Part shown: positions 1 to 7,038 of the stretch, piece by piece
Numbering within the stretch: the stretch's first letter is position 1
Layout of the letters: each line of letters opens with the position of its first letter
Virus record (IMG/VR): IMGVR_UViG_3300044713_000274
Location: 1-44,653 of that record
Source of the DNA: a virus
Length of the DNA stretch: 44,653 nucleotides
Reading direction: 5' to 3' (one strand)
The notes under the pieces: model-generated
What the model saw: only the letters and a program-made list of their open reading frames with translations
Told to the model about the DNA's origin: nothing
Databases searched by the model: none
Position numbers and translations under genes: made by a program

Positions 1-1059
1 ATGCTCCATTTGTTCCGCCGTCACCTCAAATCGTGCCCGCACCGCTCGATGAGCTATAAGCGATGCACGTGTCCCGTGTGGGAATTCGGGAGCGTGAACG
101 GCAAGCGGGTGCGGCGGTCGCTCGATACGGTGAGCTGGAAGACGGCGGAGGAAATTCAGCGGCAAAGAGATCCCGATGATTCGGGCGAAAAAATTACGGT
201 CGAGCTTGCTGGCGAACGGTTTGTCGCTGACTGCGAATCGCGAAAGCTCGGCCCCGAGACGATCGCAAAGTACAAACTCCTAAACAAGGAAATGAAAGGG
301 AAGTTCGGCAAGATCGAGGTCAAGAGGATCTCGGCCGACGATCTTTCAAAGTATCGGGAGACATGGAAGCTGGCCCCGATCAGCTCCCGGAAGAAATTGG
401 AACGGCTCCGGACGTTTTTCCGGTTCTGCGAAGAACGGGGATGGACCCGGCACAATCCGGCCCTGAAGCTCAAAGCCCCGCTTGCAAAGATAAAACAGAA
501 ACTCCCCTTCACGGCTCAAGAGATGGAGAAGATCCTCTGGGCGGCCGATCAGTACCCCGAGCTCTATCCCCGCTCGGGCGAGCACGGAAAAAAGGTGAAA
601 GCATTTATTCTAGTCTTACGCTACGCAGGGCTCCGGATTCGGGACTGCGTATGCTTGAAGACTGATTCTCTCAACAACGGGAAGATCTTCGTTCCGGATA
701 CCCAGAAGACGGGAGTGCCGGTATGGGTACCGGTGCCTAAAGATGTGATCGATGCGCTCGGGAAGATCCAAGACTTCGGCGCGTACTATTTCTGGTCGGG
801 GAATGGGTTGCCGAAAAGCGCGGTCGCCGATTGGCAGCGGACGCTTACTCGGGTCTTCAAGGCGGCCGGTGTTGTCGGGAACCCACACCGCTTTCGGACG
901 ACGTTCGCCGTTGCCATGCTGGAAAAGGGCGTGGCGATCGAAAGCGTTTCGAAACTCCTCGGCCATCAGAACATCATGGTCACGCAAAAGCACTACGCGC
1001 CATGGATTAAATCGAGACAGGATGAGTTAGAAGCGGCTGTGAAAAAGAGCTGGAAGTAA
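1..1059 (+). CDS. int: Tyrosine recombinase (phage integrase)
   Basis: Site-specific recombinase expected to integrate and excise the phage DNA. The 352-residue protein has an N-terminal Cys/His cluster (C12, H14, C22, C24, then P-x-W) that may bind zinc. A SAM-like core-binding domain spans about residues 65-160 and the catalytic domain about 168-345. Catalytic residues visible are R212 (AGLRIRD), H296-x-x-R299 (HRFR), H322 (LLGH) and the nucleophile Y332 (KHYAPW). The start codon is the first base of the window, so an upstream extension cannot be excluded. The length is normal for a single-unit phage integrase. The N-terminal cluster is a form I associate with Acidobacteriota integrases. 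It is followed by a cargo gene on the same strand. No attachment site could be identified. Confidence 0.93.
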   Translation: MLHLFRRHLKSCPHRSMSYKRCTCPVWEFGSVNGKRVRRSLDTVSWKTAEEIQRQRDPDDSGEKITVELAGERFVADCESRKLGPETIAKYKLLNKEMKGKFGKIEVKRISADDLSKYRETWKLAPISSRKKLERLRTFFRFCEERGWTRHNPALKLKAPLAKIKQKLPFTAQEMEKILWAADQYPELYPRSGEHGKKVKAFILVLRYAGLRIRDCVCLKTDSLNNGKIFVPDTQKTGVPVWVPVPKDVIDALGKIQDFGAYYFWSGNGLPKSAVADWQRTLTRVFKAAGVVGNPHRFRTTFAVAMLEKGVAIESVSKLLGHQNIMVTQKHYAPWIKSRQDELEAAVKKSWK

Positions 1060-1115
1060 TTAGCCGTCGTAGCGTAACGTTCTTATGCGTTCGAATAATT
1101 AATATAGAGGTCACT

Positions 1116-1655
1116 ATGAAGCGTCTTCTCCTGGGCGCGGTTATATTCCTAGCGCCAATGTCACTTGCGTCCGAACAACGAAAATCGCAAACGCTGGAAT
1201 GTTCTGGCGTGCTTCTGCGAATGGGTGATGGGGAAGATACCACGGTTGCGAAACTCAAAAATAGTTCACTGAAGGTCGTGTCAGCACAGCGTATTTCCAA
1301 CGAAACGGTCCATCAATATATCGTTCAAAAAAATGAAAACGAAATTGTTGGTGTCCTTACGTTCAAAGAGGGAACCCTTACGCGAGCGTATCGGGATTGG
1401 TCACCTGATGAAATGACTGCCTACAACGTTGTGATTGCCATCCAAGGAGCGATCAAATCTTTGAAGGAAGATGGGACTTGCATATTGAGCACAGGTTCGG
1501 TGGCGGAGCCAAATTATTCTGATGAATCGTCGTTTATCACTTGTGGAAATAAATACATCGAAATCAGTGGGCTTCAAGGCTTTCAGGTCCCCGGCAGCAA
1601 AACGGTCACCGTATATGAGTGGATTGACGACTATCGAATTCGTCCAAAAAACTAA
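1116..1655 (+). CDS. Secreted hypothetical protein (cargo gene)
   Basis: 179-residue protein with a clear N-terminal signal peptide: MKR, a hydrophobic LLLGAVIFLAP core and a probable cleavage near SLAS-E. Two cysteines (C29, C122 area) plus a later one suggest an exported, possibly disulfide-bonded product. No family recognised. A weak GAGGT precedes the ATG by five bases. It lies just after the integrase on the same strand and is followed by a strong hairpin terminator at 1700, so it is probably a separate unit transcribed in lysogens. Its base composition is more AT-rich than the flanking phage genes. A moron role is inferred from position and export only. Confidence 0.75.
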   Translation: MKRLLLGAVIFLAPMSLASEQRKSQTLECSGVLLRMGDGEDTTVAKLKNSSLKVVSAQRISNETVHQYIVQKNENEIVGVLTFKEGTLTRAYRDWSPDEMTAYNVVIAIQGAIKSLKEDGTCILSTGSVAEPNYSDESSFITCGNKYIEISGLQGFQVPGSKTVTVYEWIDDYRIRPKN

Positions 1656-1699
1656 GTTCTTTTGTCTTTCTTAATTTCTTTTGTTGTTCCCTGGAGTAT

Positions 1700-1752
1700 G
1701 CGACTTCCCCGGCCGGAAATAAATTCGGTCGGGTGAAGTCGCAATTTCTTTC
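1700..1752 (+). terminator. Intrinsic terminator after the cargo gene
   Basis: A 16-bp stem (left arm 1700-1715, right arm 1726-1742 with one bulged T) encloses a 10-nt AT-rich loop and is followed by AATTTCTTTC. The arms begin GCGACTTC and end GAAGTCGC. It lies 44 bp after the 1116-1655 stop codon and would end transcription coming from the integrase side. Confidence 0.8.
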
Positions 1753-2302
1753 GTGTTCCCTTTTCGATTGCGATGAAACGGCGTAAAAGTAATTCTCTGG
1801 AAGATGGGGGCTACTTGATACGGCATGTTGGGGCGGTGAGCGCGTTTTGATTTACCTCTTTCACCATTCCAAGAAAAAGGATTTGTCCAAACGCTTTTGG
1901 AATGGAATGACTATGCCTTTAGTGCATATAAGTATGGAGTGTGTAGCCGCACGTCTTACATGTCCGCCGTATGTTTTGACCCATCTTTCAAAGAACTGCT
2001 CCGGCGCGCGGGGAAGTCGTAGAAGCCGCGCCACTCTTTTTCGTCGCCCGTTTCAGTTTCCCTTCCAGCGACGGACGGTTCTCTGAAAGCCAAGCACAAA
2101 ATTGTTGATAGTTGGGAGCGACCCGCGTATCCGAGGCGCGACCTCTATACATATGCTCAGCTTTCAAAGAACCGCCGAAACAAAAACCTTTCAACTTGAT
2201 ACCAGTCGCCTTGCGAGTAACTGATACCAATGTGAAAGGTCGCAAGGACTTGGGATATTAAGTTAATTTAAGTCTACAAAACTGGCGGCCGGGCGCAATC
2301 CC
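1753..2302. other. Non-coding stretch with small repeats
   Basis: No convincing gene is seen here. It holds an 8-bp perfect inverted repeat CATTCCAA/TTGGAATG (1865-1872 and 1897-1904). It also holds three copies of the 12-mer CTTTCARAGAAC (1985-1996 and 2161-2172 on plus, 2078-2089 on minus), a TGATACCA direct repeat near 2200-2230, and the GC-rich element GGCGGCCGGGCGCAA at 2284-2298. The element recurs at 3078 and the 12-mer recurs in the next non-coding stretch. A long hairpin-rich RNA or an attachment region are both possible, but neither is shown. Confidence 0.5.
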
Positions 2303-2860
2303 CTAGCTATCCACAGGGGAGGGGAGTGCACGAAGCAGAGGGGTGAGATGGGGTTCTAGCTCAGAGATTAGGTTTATAGAAGCTTCAACATTAGGGAGAG
2401 GGGGAGTCTTGCCGCTGATGGCCTGCCCCAGGGTTGAAGCAAGCAAACTCGTCATTTCCTTGATTCGTTCTGTGATCGAGGCCTGGGTGCCGTCGGTATT
2501 GCCGACGGTGTTCAGCAGAATACCTATTGCCTCAAGAACCATACGAGCTACTCCGAATCGATAATAATGTTCTGCCAGGGATTTGCTCGCCGGCGCCATC
2601 TCAAGAAGTGTTTTTTCTTGATCCGCAACTTTCTTAGCGTATTCGTCTACCAACGGCGCGAGTTTCTTCAGTTGGTCGGCTAGGTTCGGGGCTGTCAGGC
2701 ACTCCAGATGCCTGATTTGAGTCTTGAGCGTATCGATTTCAGATTGTTTATTGGCGAGCTGTTGATTAAAAGTCGAGTAGAGAAACTTTCCCAGAATGCC
2801 CAGACTTACCGCGATGACCGTGAGCGCGATCGTTTGAATATATTGCAAGAAGAGCTGCAT
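2303..2860 (-). CDS. Membrane-anchored coiled-coil protein
   Basis: 185 residues from the chosen ATG, which has a strong GGAGGAG six bases upstream. A longer in-frame start at 2893 lies upstream of that site and is less likely. Residues about 5-30 form one membrane segment (YIQTIALTVIAVSLGILGKFLY). A heptad-like coiled coil follows (NQQLANKQSEIDTLKTQI), then a helical soluble domain. No family recognised. It is the leftmost gene of the minus-strand block, next to another membrane/coiled-coil protein and an exported transglycosylase. A role at the envelope, such as lysis control or superinfection exclusion, is an inference. Confidence 0.75.
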   Translation of the reverse strand: MQLFLQYIQTIALTVIAVSLGILGKFLYSTFNQQLANKQSEIDTLKTQIRHLECLTAPNLADQLKKLAPLVDEYAKKVADQEKTLLEMAPASKSLAEHYYRFGVARMVLEAIGILLNTVGNTDGTQASITERIKEMTSLLASTLGQAISGKTPPLPNVEASINLISELEPHLTPLLRALPSPVDS

Positions 2861-2918
2861 GAGTTGCTCCTCCAGCGACTTTATCATAAGCAACTATCCA
2901 AGTTGATTTGTATGTACG

Positions 2919-2941
2919 AAAAAAACCGCCGCATCGGGCGG
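2919..2941 (-). terminator. Intrinsic terminator
   Basis: On the minus strand a CCGCC/GGCGG stem with a 6-nt loop is followed by seven T residues. It lies downstream of the 3119-3721 gene and upstream of 2303-2860, so the latter is probably transcribed from its own promoter or by read-through. Confidence 0.7.
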
Positions 2942-3118
2942 GGCCGCACATTTGGATGTACCCGTGCGAATACGGTGAAAAAGCTAGTTTTGTTTCGGGT
3001 TCATAGACATCAGCCGACCCATACCGGCTGTTCGAACGATAGGTATATACCGTGCAGGCGGAAGGAATGTTACAGCGGGCGGCCGGGCACAAGATTACGG
3101 GATGTGGATAGCTTGTTC

Positions 3119-3721
3119 CTAGTCAGTTAGAGCGGTTTTGTCGGCCTTTTTGGATTGGATGATGTTGTTGATGATCGTTCCTACAAGCGCCGCGAGGATC
3201 AAGCCGATGAGCCATTTGTTCATATCGTACATTCGATTCATTTCGTCTTTAAGTTCTTCGGTTTGAATGTGGGACTCGGCTCTTAGGTCATCGACATCTT
3301 TCTTGAGTAACGGTAGTGCGAGGACCTTTTCCGGAGTGGAAGTGATAGCCGAAGTCAGTGAATCGAGTTTCTGATTTACGGATGAGAGAGCGGCGTTGAG
3401 TGAATCGGTCCGCGTTTGCAAGGCGATGATGGCGCGTGCGGTTTCGGATTTATCGTCAGTCACCTTGATGATTCGTTCGAGTTGGGAAATATTCCGTTCA
3501 ACATCGTTCACCGCATTCCCGAGCTGCGCTTTTTGAATGGCGAATTCCTTTTCAAGATTTTCTAGCCGGTCGAGTTGCTCTCTCTCGTTACGGACGACCG
3601 TGACTGTATTGATGCTGGTATAGGCAAAATAAATAATGGTCGCAAACGTCGTAAGGACTAGAACGATGTTCTGAGCGGACCTAAAGAACGCCAGTTTCTG
3701 GTGGACGATGATCGGCGACAT
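3119..3721 (-). CDS. Coiled-coil protein with two membrane segments
   Basis: 200 residues. The first membrane segment is at about residues 18-36 (NIVLVLTTFATIIYFAYTS). A long coiled coil runs from about 44 to 170 (heptads such as REQLDRLENLEKEFAIQ). A second membrane segment lies near the C terminus (WLIGLILAALVGTIINNII). This hairpin-like topology, with a long soluble coiled coil between two anchors, would place the coiled coil on one side of the membrane. No family recognised. It lies upstream of the similarly built 2303-2860 gene and downstream of the transglycosylase gene. A spanin-like or entry-exclusion role is speculative. Confidence 0.75.
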   Translation of the reverse strand: MSPIIVHQKLAFFRSAQNIVLVLTTFATIIYFAYTSINTVTVVRNEREQLDRLENLEKEFAIQKAQLGNAVNDVERNISQLERIIKVTDDKSETARAIIALQTRTDSLNAALSSVNQKLDSLTSAITSTPEKVLALPLLKKDVDDLRAESHIQTEELKDEMNRMYDMNKWLIGLILAALVGTIINNIIQSKKADKTALTD

Positions 3722-3807
3722 TGGTGACTCCCGCGATAATTCGATTGCTTAGAGACAGGTGAGGACGAAGGATATTGGCATAAGAAGCGACATCCTCACA
3801 AGAAAGT

Positions 3808-4308
3808 TCAGGAGTTAGTGGCGATATTTAAAATTGCCGCACACGACCAATGCCCCACCAATCCGTTTTCAACAGCCCAGATCGCCATCTGCACCGCATC
3901 GATCTCGTTCATCGGGTCCCCCGTAATACCGCTTTGTTGGCTAAAATCTGCCCAGGTTGGGTCTTGGAACTGCAAAATGCCTCTACTCATCAATCCGTTC
4001 GAATCTATCTCCTGAACGTCTTTATTGCGGCTCTCGCAAGCGATTAGGTAGGGAATGACTGAATAGGCCGTCTGGGCGGTTTCCGTCGCTCCTGGGTCAA
4101 TTTTGGGGCCGTAATAGGGTGGCCGCGAGCCGTATACCTCCGAGAGATGCTCGGCCTCGGCCAGAATGGACAGCTCGGGCATCAAAACGACGGCGGGAAG
4201 AAGATTCGGCGTTAAGGATGGTTGCCCTACTACCGCATAGACGCGGCTAGTAAAGAGGGTCGGAAGGAGGAATGAGAGAGTTACGAGGAGAAGGCAAAGT
4301 TTTTTCAA
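3808..4308 (-). CDS. Exported lytic transglycosylase-like endolysin
   Basis: 166 residues with a strong signal peptide (MKK, hydrophobic core, likely cleavage near RVYA). The C-terminal half (about 85-166) carries a lysozyme/SLT-like pattern: catalytic-type Glu in YLIACES, the GILQF segment typical of the active-site cleft, PTWADFS, and a terminal AIWAVENG...GHWSC segment. Family knowledge says such domains cleave the MurNAc-GlcNAc bond of peptidoglycan. A signal peptide suggests Sec export rather than release through a holin. It is the best candidate for the phage lysin. It is a little shorter than typical SLT enzymes. Confidence 0.75.
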   Translation of the reverse strand: MKKLCLLLVTLSFLLPTLFTSRVYAVVGQPSLTPNLLPAVVLMPELSILAEAEHLSEVYGSRPPYYGPKIDPGATETAQTAYSVIPYLIACESRNKDVQEIDSNGLMSRGILQFQDPTWADFSQQSGITGDPMNEIDAVQMAIWAVENGLVGHWSCAAILNIATNS

Positions 4309-4934
4309 ATGGTCGGCGGGTTCGGAGATTCATTGAGTGATGTGTGGTTTGCCGTCGAGGATTAGGCAGTACCAATCCGTAGTCTCCGTCCTCTAGACTT
4401 GCGGTAATGGATGCAAACCTATCTGCCGATATTACACATCATTCAAAGAACCTCGTACTATCCGCCCGCTCGATTATGAGCATCCCCGCAACAGCGGAGA
4501 GCTTTATGGTTTGCGACGTTTTCGGTAATTGGCTGAGAGCTGTGCGATAGGATTTTTTGGCGGCAAATTACGTTGCCGTCGCCCGCTGGCACAGAGGCCG
4601 CACCTACCCACGGGGATTATTCTTAGCGGCGCGTATGACGTTTAGCTCGTAATCTTCACGCCGAGCATCTGATTTTTATGGCTTGGAGCAAGGCCGCACA
4701 GCTTTCAGAGAACTACCTACTGATCCGGCAGCGGGCGTGAGAGTGCCGGAAAATTACGATGGATGAAGAGTTGCTGTTTTTACTTATTAAATTGTGTCGC
4801 GCCCGCCTATTAAGCATGCGACATTCCGGCGCGCATGCAAGGACAGTCTGGGGATAGCGAATTAGAAAGGCCCCGGAAATCATCGTTTTGGCATGGGATG
4901 ACGGGGGCCTTATAGGTGGGTCTATTGGGGAAGA
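4309..4934. other. Non-coding stretch with repeated 12-mers
   Basis: About 625 bp without a supported gene. It contains two more copies of the 12-mer seen at 1985-2172: CATTCAAAGAAC at 4440-4451 and CTTTCAGAGAAC at 4702-4713. It also has a small inverted repeat CCGGCA/TGCCGG near 4725-4752. A 32-codon plus-strand ORF from 4759 has no support. It separates the lysin gene from the zinc/membrane micro-operon and probably contains the promoter for the lysis genes. Confidence 0.5.
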
Positions 4935-5135
4935 TCAAGTGGCTTGTATCGAGTTTTCGCGGAGGTGGTTGAGAAGGAATTGGCCGTAACAGTCTTCCTT
5001 CGGGTTTTCGTGGTTGCGATGGAAGTAGTGGTAGGTATTCATGAATTTCATGCGAGCAAATTCCTGCCCGCTCTCGATCATCCTGTTGCACCAGCCACAA
5101 TTTTTGTCGTGCATGGTGTTGAAAAAGGTGCTCAT
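4935..5135 (-). CDS. Mini zinc-finger protein (CxxC..H..C), copy 1
   Basis: 66 residues. A CGWCNRMI knuckle is followed by YHYFHRNHENPKEDCYGQFL, giving a C-x2-C then His/Cys pattern like a small treble clef. The start was chosen because its ATG overlaps the stop of the upstream 38-residue gene in an ATGA junction, indicating translational coupling; the ORF is open further upstream. It shares the F-H..P..C-[FY]..[FW]-L ending with the protein at 5565-5711 and the CxxC-x3-I start with both other mini zinc proteins in this operon. Zinc binding is inferred from spacing. Function unknown. Confidence 0.7.
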   Translation of the reverse strand: MSTFFNTMHDKNCGWCNRMIESGQEFARMKFMNTYHYFHRNHENPKEDCYGQFLLNHLRENSIQAT

Positions 5136-5248
5136 GTCCGCCGCCAAATCTTCACGAGCAAGATGAGGCAAGCGACCGCGATCGCGAGCACGATGAAGTG
5201 GTAGGCCACGAACACGAAATGGTTCGGCCAGAAATTAATGTATTTCAC
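5132..5248 (-). CDS. 38-residue single-pass membrane protein
   Basis: Short gene with a GTG start preceded by GGAAGGTGA. The product is nearly all one membrane helix (residues about 10-32, HFVFVAYHFIVLAIAVACLI) ending in a positively charged KIWRRT tail, which predicts the C terminus on the cytoplasmic side. Its start overlaps the end of the upstream exported-protein gene by 14 bp. Its stop overlaps the next start by 4 bp (ATGA), so it lies in a translationally coupled chain. It is small enough to be a holin-like or regulatory microprotein. No family recognised. Confidence 0.6.
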   Translation of the reverse strand: MKYINFWPNHFVFVAYHFIVLAIAVACLILLVKIWRRT

Positions 5249-5552
5249 GGCTCACCTTCCGTTTCATGCCGGAGCTCGGCAATGTAGCGACGAGAGCATG
5301 GATCTCGTCGTATTTTTTTAGGTCTACGATTCCGTGCAATTCGTCGTCGTAGGTCTGGTTGATGAGCTGTTGGATGTGCAGGCGGACGTGGAGCGAGTCC
5401 TGCTCGTCCTTCGAGACGTTCGTGAAGTGGTAGAACGGCACGCTCTGGTTGGCCCAGACGACGCCGGATTTTTTCTCTTGGCCACGAAGGACCGAGAGAG
5501 AACACAAGGCAAGCAACGCACAGCAAAAGACGATCAATTTCTTCGATATCAT
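5235..5552 (-). CDS. Small exported hypothetical protein
   Basis: 105 residues with a signal peptide (MISKK, then a hydrophobic FCCALLALCSLSVL core, cleavage likely near LRG-QE). The mature part is hydrophilic and helical, with VSKDEQDSLHVRLHIQQLIN typical of an alpha-helical segment. An excellent Shine-Dalgarno AAGGAGGT lies 7 bases before the ATG and directly follows the stop of the upstream mini zinc-finger gene. Sits inside the micro-operon 4935-6762. A spanin or periplasmic lysis role is possible but unsupported by motif. Confidence 0.7.
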   Translation of the reverse strand: MISKKLIVFCCALLALCSLSVLRGQEKKSGVVWANQSVPFYHFTNVSKDEQDSLHVRLHIQQLINQTYDDELHGIVDLKKYDEIHALVATLPSSGMKRKVSREIH

Positions 5553-5564
5553 CCTTTTACCTCC

Positions 5565-5711
5565 TTACTTTTTGGGTTTGGCGGCGATTTTCAGTTGCCG
5601 TTGAAGCCATTCGTAGAAACAGGGCTGTTCGGGAGAGTTGTGGAAGTGAGCGTTGGGGAAGGGAGTCTCGTGCGAGCCGGTGATCCCCTGCCCGCAGGAT
5701 TTGCAGATCAT
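5565..5711 (-). CDS. Mini zinc-finger protein (CxxC..H..C), copy 2
   Basis: 48 residues: MICKSCGQGI then AHFHNSPEQPCFYEWL and a basic tail (KIAAKPKK). The ATG is set by a strong AAAGGAGG four bases upstream; the ORF is open further upstream but without a ribosome site. C-x2-C plus H-x-H...C suggests one structural zinc. The ending aligns with the 4935-5135 protein (FH...P...C[FY]). Lies between two membrane or exported microprotein genes in the same transcript. Function unknown; nucleic acid or protein binding are both plausible. Confidence 0.7.
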   Translation of the reverse strand: MICKSCGQGITGSHETPFPNAHFHNSPEQPCFYEWLQRQLKIAAKPKK

Positions 5712-5721
5712 GTGCCTCCTT

Positions 5722-5889
5722 TCATTGGCAGTAATGGCGGTGCACTTCGATCGTGATTGCGATCCGGCCGTCATGCGCCGCGCGGATGAAGTAGATGAGC
5801 TGGATGATGTCCATCAACAAGAACAGAAACATGAGGAGCTTTGCTGATGGGAGATAAGGACTCAGAAAGCCATTGAGGCGGCGCATCAT
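5722..5889 (-). CDS. Small single-pass membrane protein
   Basis: About 55 residues with one hydrophobic helix (LLMFLFLLMDIIQLIYFI) flanked by a basic N terminus (MMRRLNG) and a His/Arg-rich C terminus. Two consecutive ATG codons overlap the TGA stop of the upstream gene, and GAGG lies just before them, so translation is coupled. The size and topology fit a class III holin or a small regulatory membrane peptide. No family recognised. The gene lies between two mini zinc-finger genes. Confidence 0.6.
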   Translation of the reverse strand: MMRRLNGFLSPYLPSAKLLMFLFLLMDIIQLIYFIRAAHDGRIAITIEVHRHYCQ

Positions 5890-6059
5890 GGTTCCTCGGC
5901 AATCGAAAAGAGAAATTGGATGTAGCATTTCGTGTGCAGGAAGATGGTTCCCCACTCCCATACGAAATCGCGCCAGATGATGTGGCCGCGCATTTCGACA
6001 TAGGAGGAGTCACCTTTCAGAATGGCCCGGTGACAGTGATGACACTTCCGTTCAGGCAT
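5886..6059 (-). CDS. Mini zinc-finger protein (CxxC..HxxC), copy 3
   Basis: 57 residues. CHHCHRAILKGDS is followed about 25 residues later by WGTIFLHTKCYIQF, giving C-x2-C...H-x2-C, the spacing of a PARP-type or related treble-clef finger (aromatic-x-H-x-x-C). The ATG overlaps the stop of the DUF932 gene in an 8-bp ATGCCTGA junction. Its own stop overlaps the start of the next membrane microprotein. It is the first of three related mini zinc proteins in this operon. Zinc binding is inferred; function unknown. Confidence 0.7.
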   Translation of the reverse strand: MPERKCHHCHRAILKGDSSYVEMRGHIIWRDFVWEWGTIFLHTKCYIQFLFSIAEEP

Positions 6060-6762
6060 TGAAGAATGCCCCGAGGGAAGCGGTCGCTTTGTACTGCGGG
6101 ATGGGATCGAGTTGTTTGAACGCGGACGTGAAGCCGTTGTGTAGGCTCCATTTCGTTCGCGGCGCGAACTCTTGCATCATCGGGTCGAAGTAGAACTGAT
6201 GGACCTGGCGCGCCAAGTGTTTCGGCGCGTCGAGGGTGTCTTCGATGAAGGCGCGGTAAATGATGAGCCGCGCTTGTTCGTCCGTGATGCGGGATTCCTG
6301 CCATTGATCGATCTGATCGGTCATCGGCTTGAAGCTCCGTTGCATCTGATCGATGCCGACCGCGAGGGAATCCTTCAGGTTGAAATGCTTGCTGTGTTTT
6401 GCGAGCAACGGCGTGAAATCGCCATAGAACGCGAGGTTCGAGCAAATGAGCACCCGAAACCCCACGGTCATCGCGAGGCGCATGGATTTGTCGTTCGCGT
6501 TGCGGACGCCGAGAAGGAACCGGACGCCGGTTGAAACGGTTTCGAGTTCGACGACGCCGAAGAATTTCATGCCGTCGTGCGAAACCGCGTACTCGTCTTT
6601 GACGACACTGATGTGCCGGTACGAGAGCGATTCGACGATCGAGTTAACGACTTCAATGTGCGGGATTGGTTTCCACGACTCCGTGCCTTGCGGGGTTGGA
6701 ATCGTGGCAAGCTCTTCACGGGTAAGCGTTTGAGCGTTACGGTCTGCGAGTAAACCATTCAT
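6052..6762 (-). CDS. DUF932 phage/plasmid protein
   Basis: 236 residues resembling the DUF932 family of phage- and plasmid-borne proteins: an N-terminal segment with YAVSHDGMKFFGVVEL, then LGVRNANDKSMRLAMTVGFRVLICSNLAF and a helical C-terminal half. The biochemical role of the family is not established. A strong AAAAGGAG lies 6 bases before the ATG. It heads the chain of coupled microgenes and ends in an 8-bp overlap with the first mini zinc protein. DUF932 genes are more often found with early genes; here it lies between tail/lysis genes. Confidence 0.8.
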   Translation of the reverse strand: MNGLLADRNAQTLTREELATIPTPQGTESWKPIPHIEVVNSIVESLSYRHISVVKDEYAVSHDGMKFFGVVELETVSTGVRFLLGVRNANDKSMRLAMTVGFRVLICSNLAFYGDFTPLLAKHSKHFNLKDSLAVGIDQMQRSFKPMTDQIDQWQESRITDEQARLIIYRAFIEDTLDAPKHLARQVHQFYFDPMMQEFAPRTKWSLHNGFTSAFKQLDPIPQYKATASLGAFFNA

Positions 6763-6859
6763 TGATTTCTCCTTTTAAATTGGAAATGTGCGATAGGGCG
6801 TAAGCCCAGGGGCGCACGGGTGACGGGTCGAAGCGTTCCGTGCGCGTCTGGAGTTGCGG

Positions 6860-7015
6860 CTATTCGAGGGTGGTGAGGTAGTGGAGCGCGCCGGCGGCGA
6901 TGGAGCCGAGCGTGACCGATTGCCATGCTCCACCGGCCGTCACAACGTACGTGATGACGAACACGAGCGCGACAAGGACGGTGTGGACAACCGGGTTGGC
7001 GAAAAATGCTTTCAT
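6860..7015 (-). CDS. Small holin-like membrane protein
   Basis: 51 residues from MKAFFANP, with one to two hydrophobic segments (VVHTVLVALVFVITYVV and a weaker GSIAAGALHYL). The ORF is open upstream, but this ATG begins the hydrophobic protein; no good ribosome site is seen. Located directly downstream of the papain-like peptidase gene and close to an XhlA-like gene, a context suggesting a holin or holin accessory. The assignment rests on size, topology and location. Confidence 0.6.
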   Translation of the reverse strand: MKAFFANPVVHTVLVALVFVITYVVTAGGAWQSVTLGSIAAGALHYLTTLE

Positions 7016-7038
7016 GGTTTTGATAAAGATTTCGACCT

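Noticed and set aside
1988-2245. Minus-strand ORF of 85 codons in the left non-coding stretch
   Set aside because: It needs a TTG start, has no ribosome site, crosses the repeated 12-mers and shows no domain. The shorter ATG form (54 residues) cannot be excluded.
1060-2302. Possible attP site next to the integrase
   Set aside because: Repeats and inverted repeats are present, but no core with flanking arm-type sites and no matching second copy or tRNA gene was found in the window.
2766-3092. 108-codon minus ORF overlapping the 2303 gene
   Set aside because: It crosses the terminator at 2919-2941 and overlaps the better supported gene whose start has a strong ribosome site.
4759-4857. 32-codon plus-strand ORF in the 4309-4934 gap
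   Set aside because: No ribosome site, no conservation evidence, and Arg/Leu-rich composition typical of chance ORFs.
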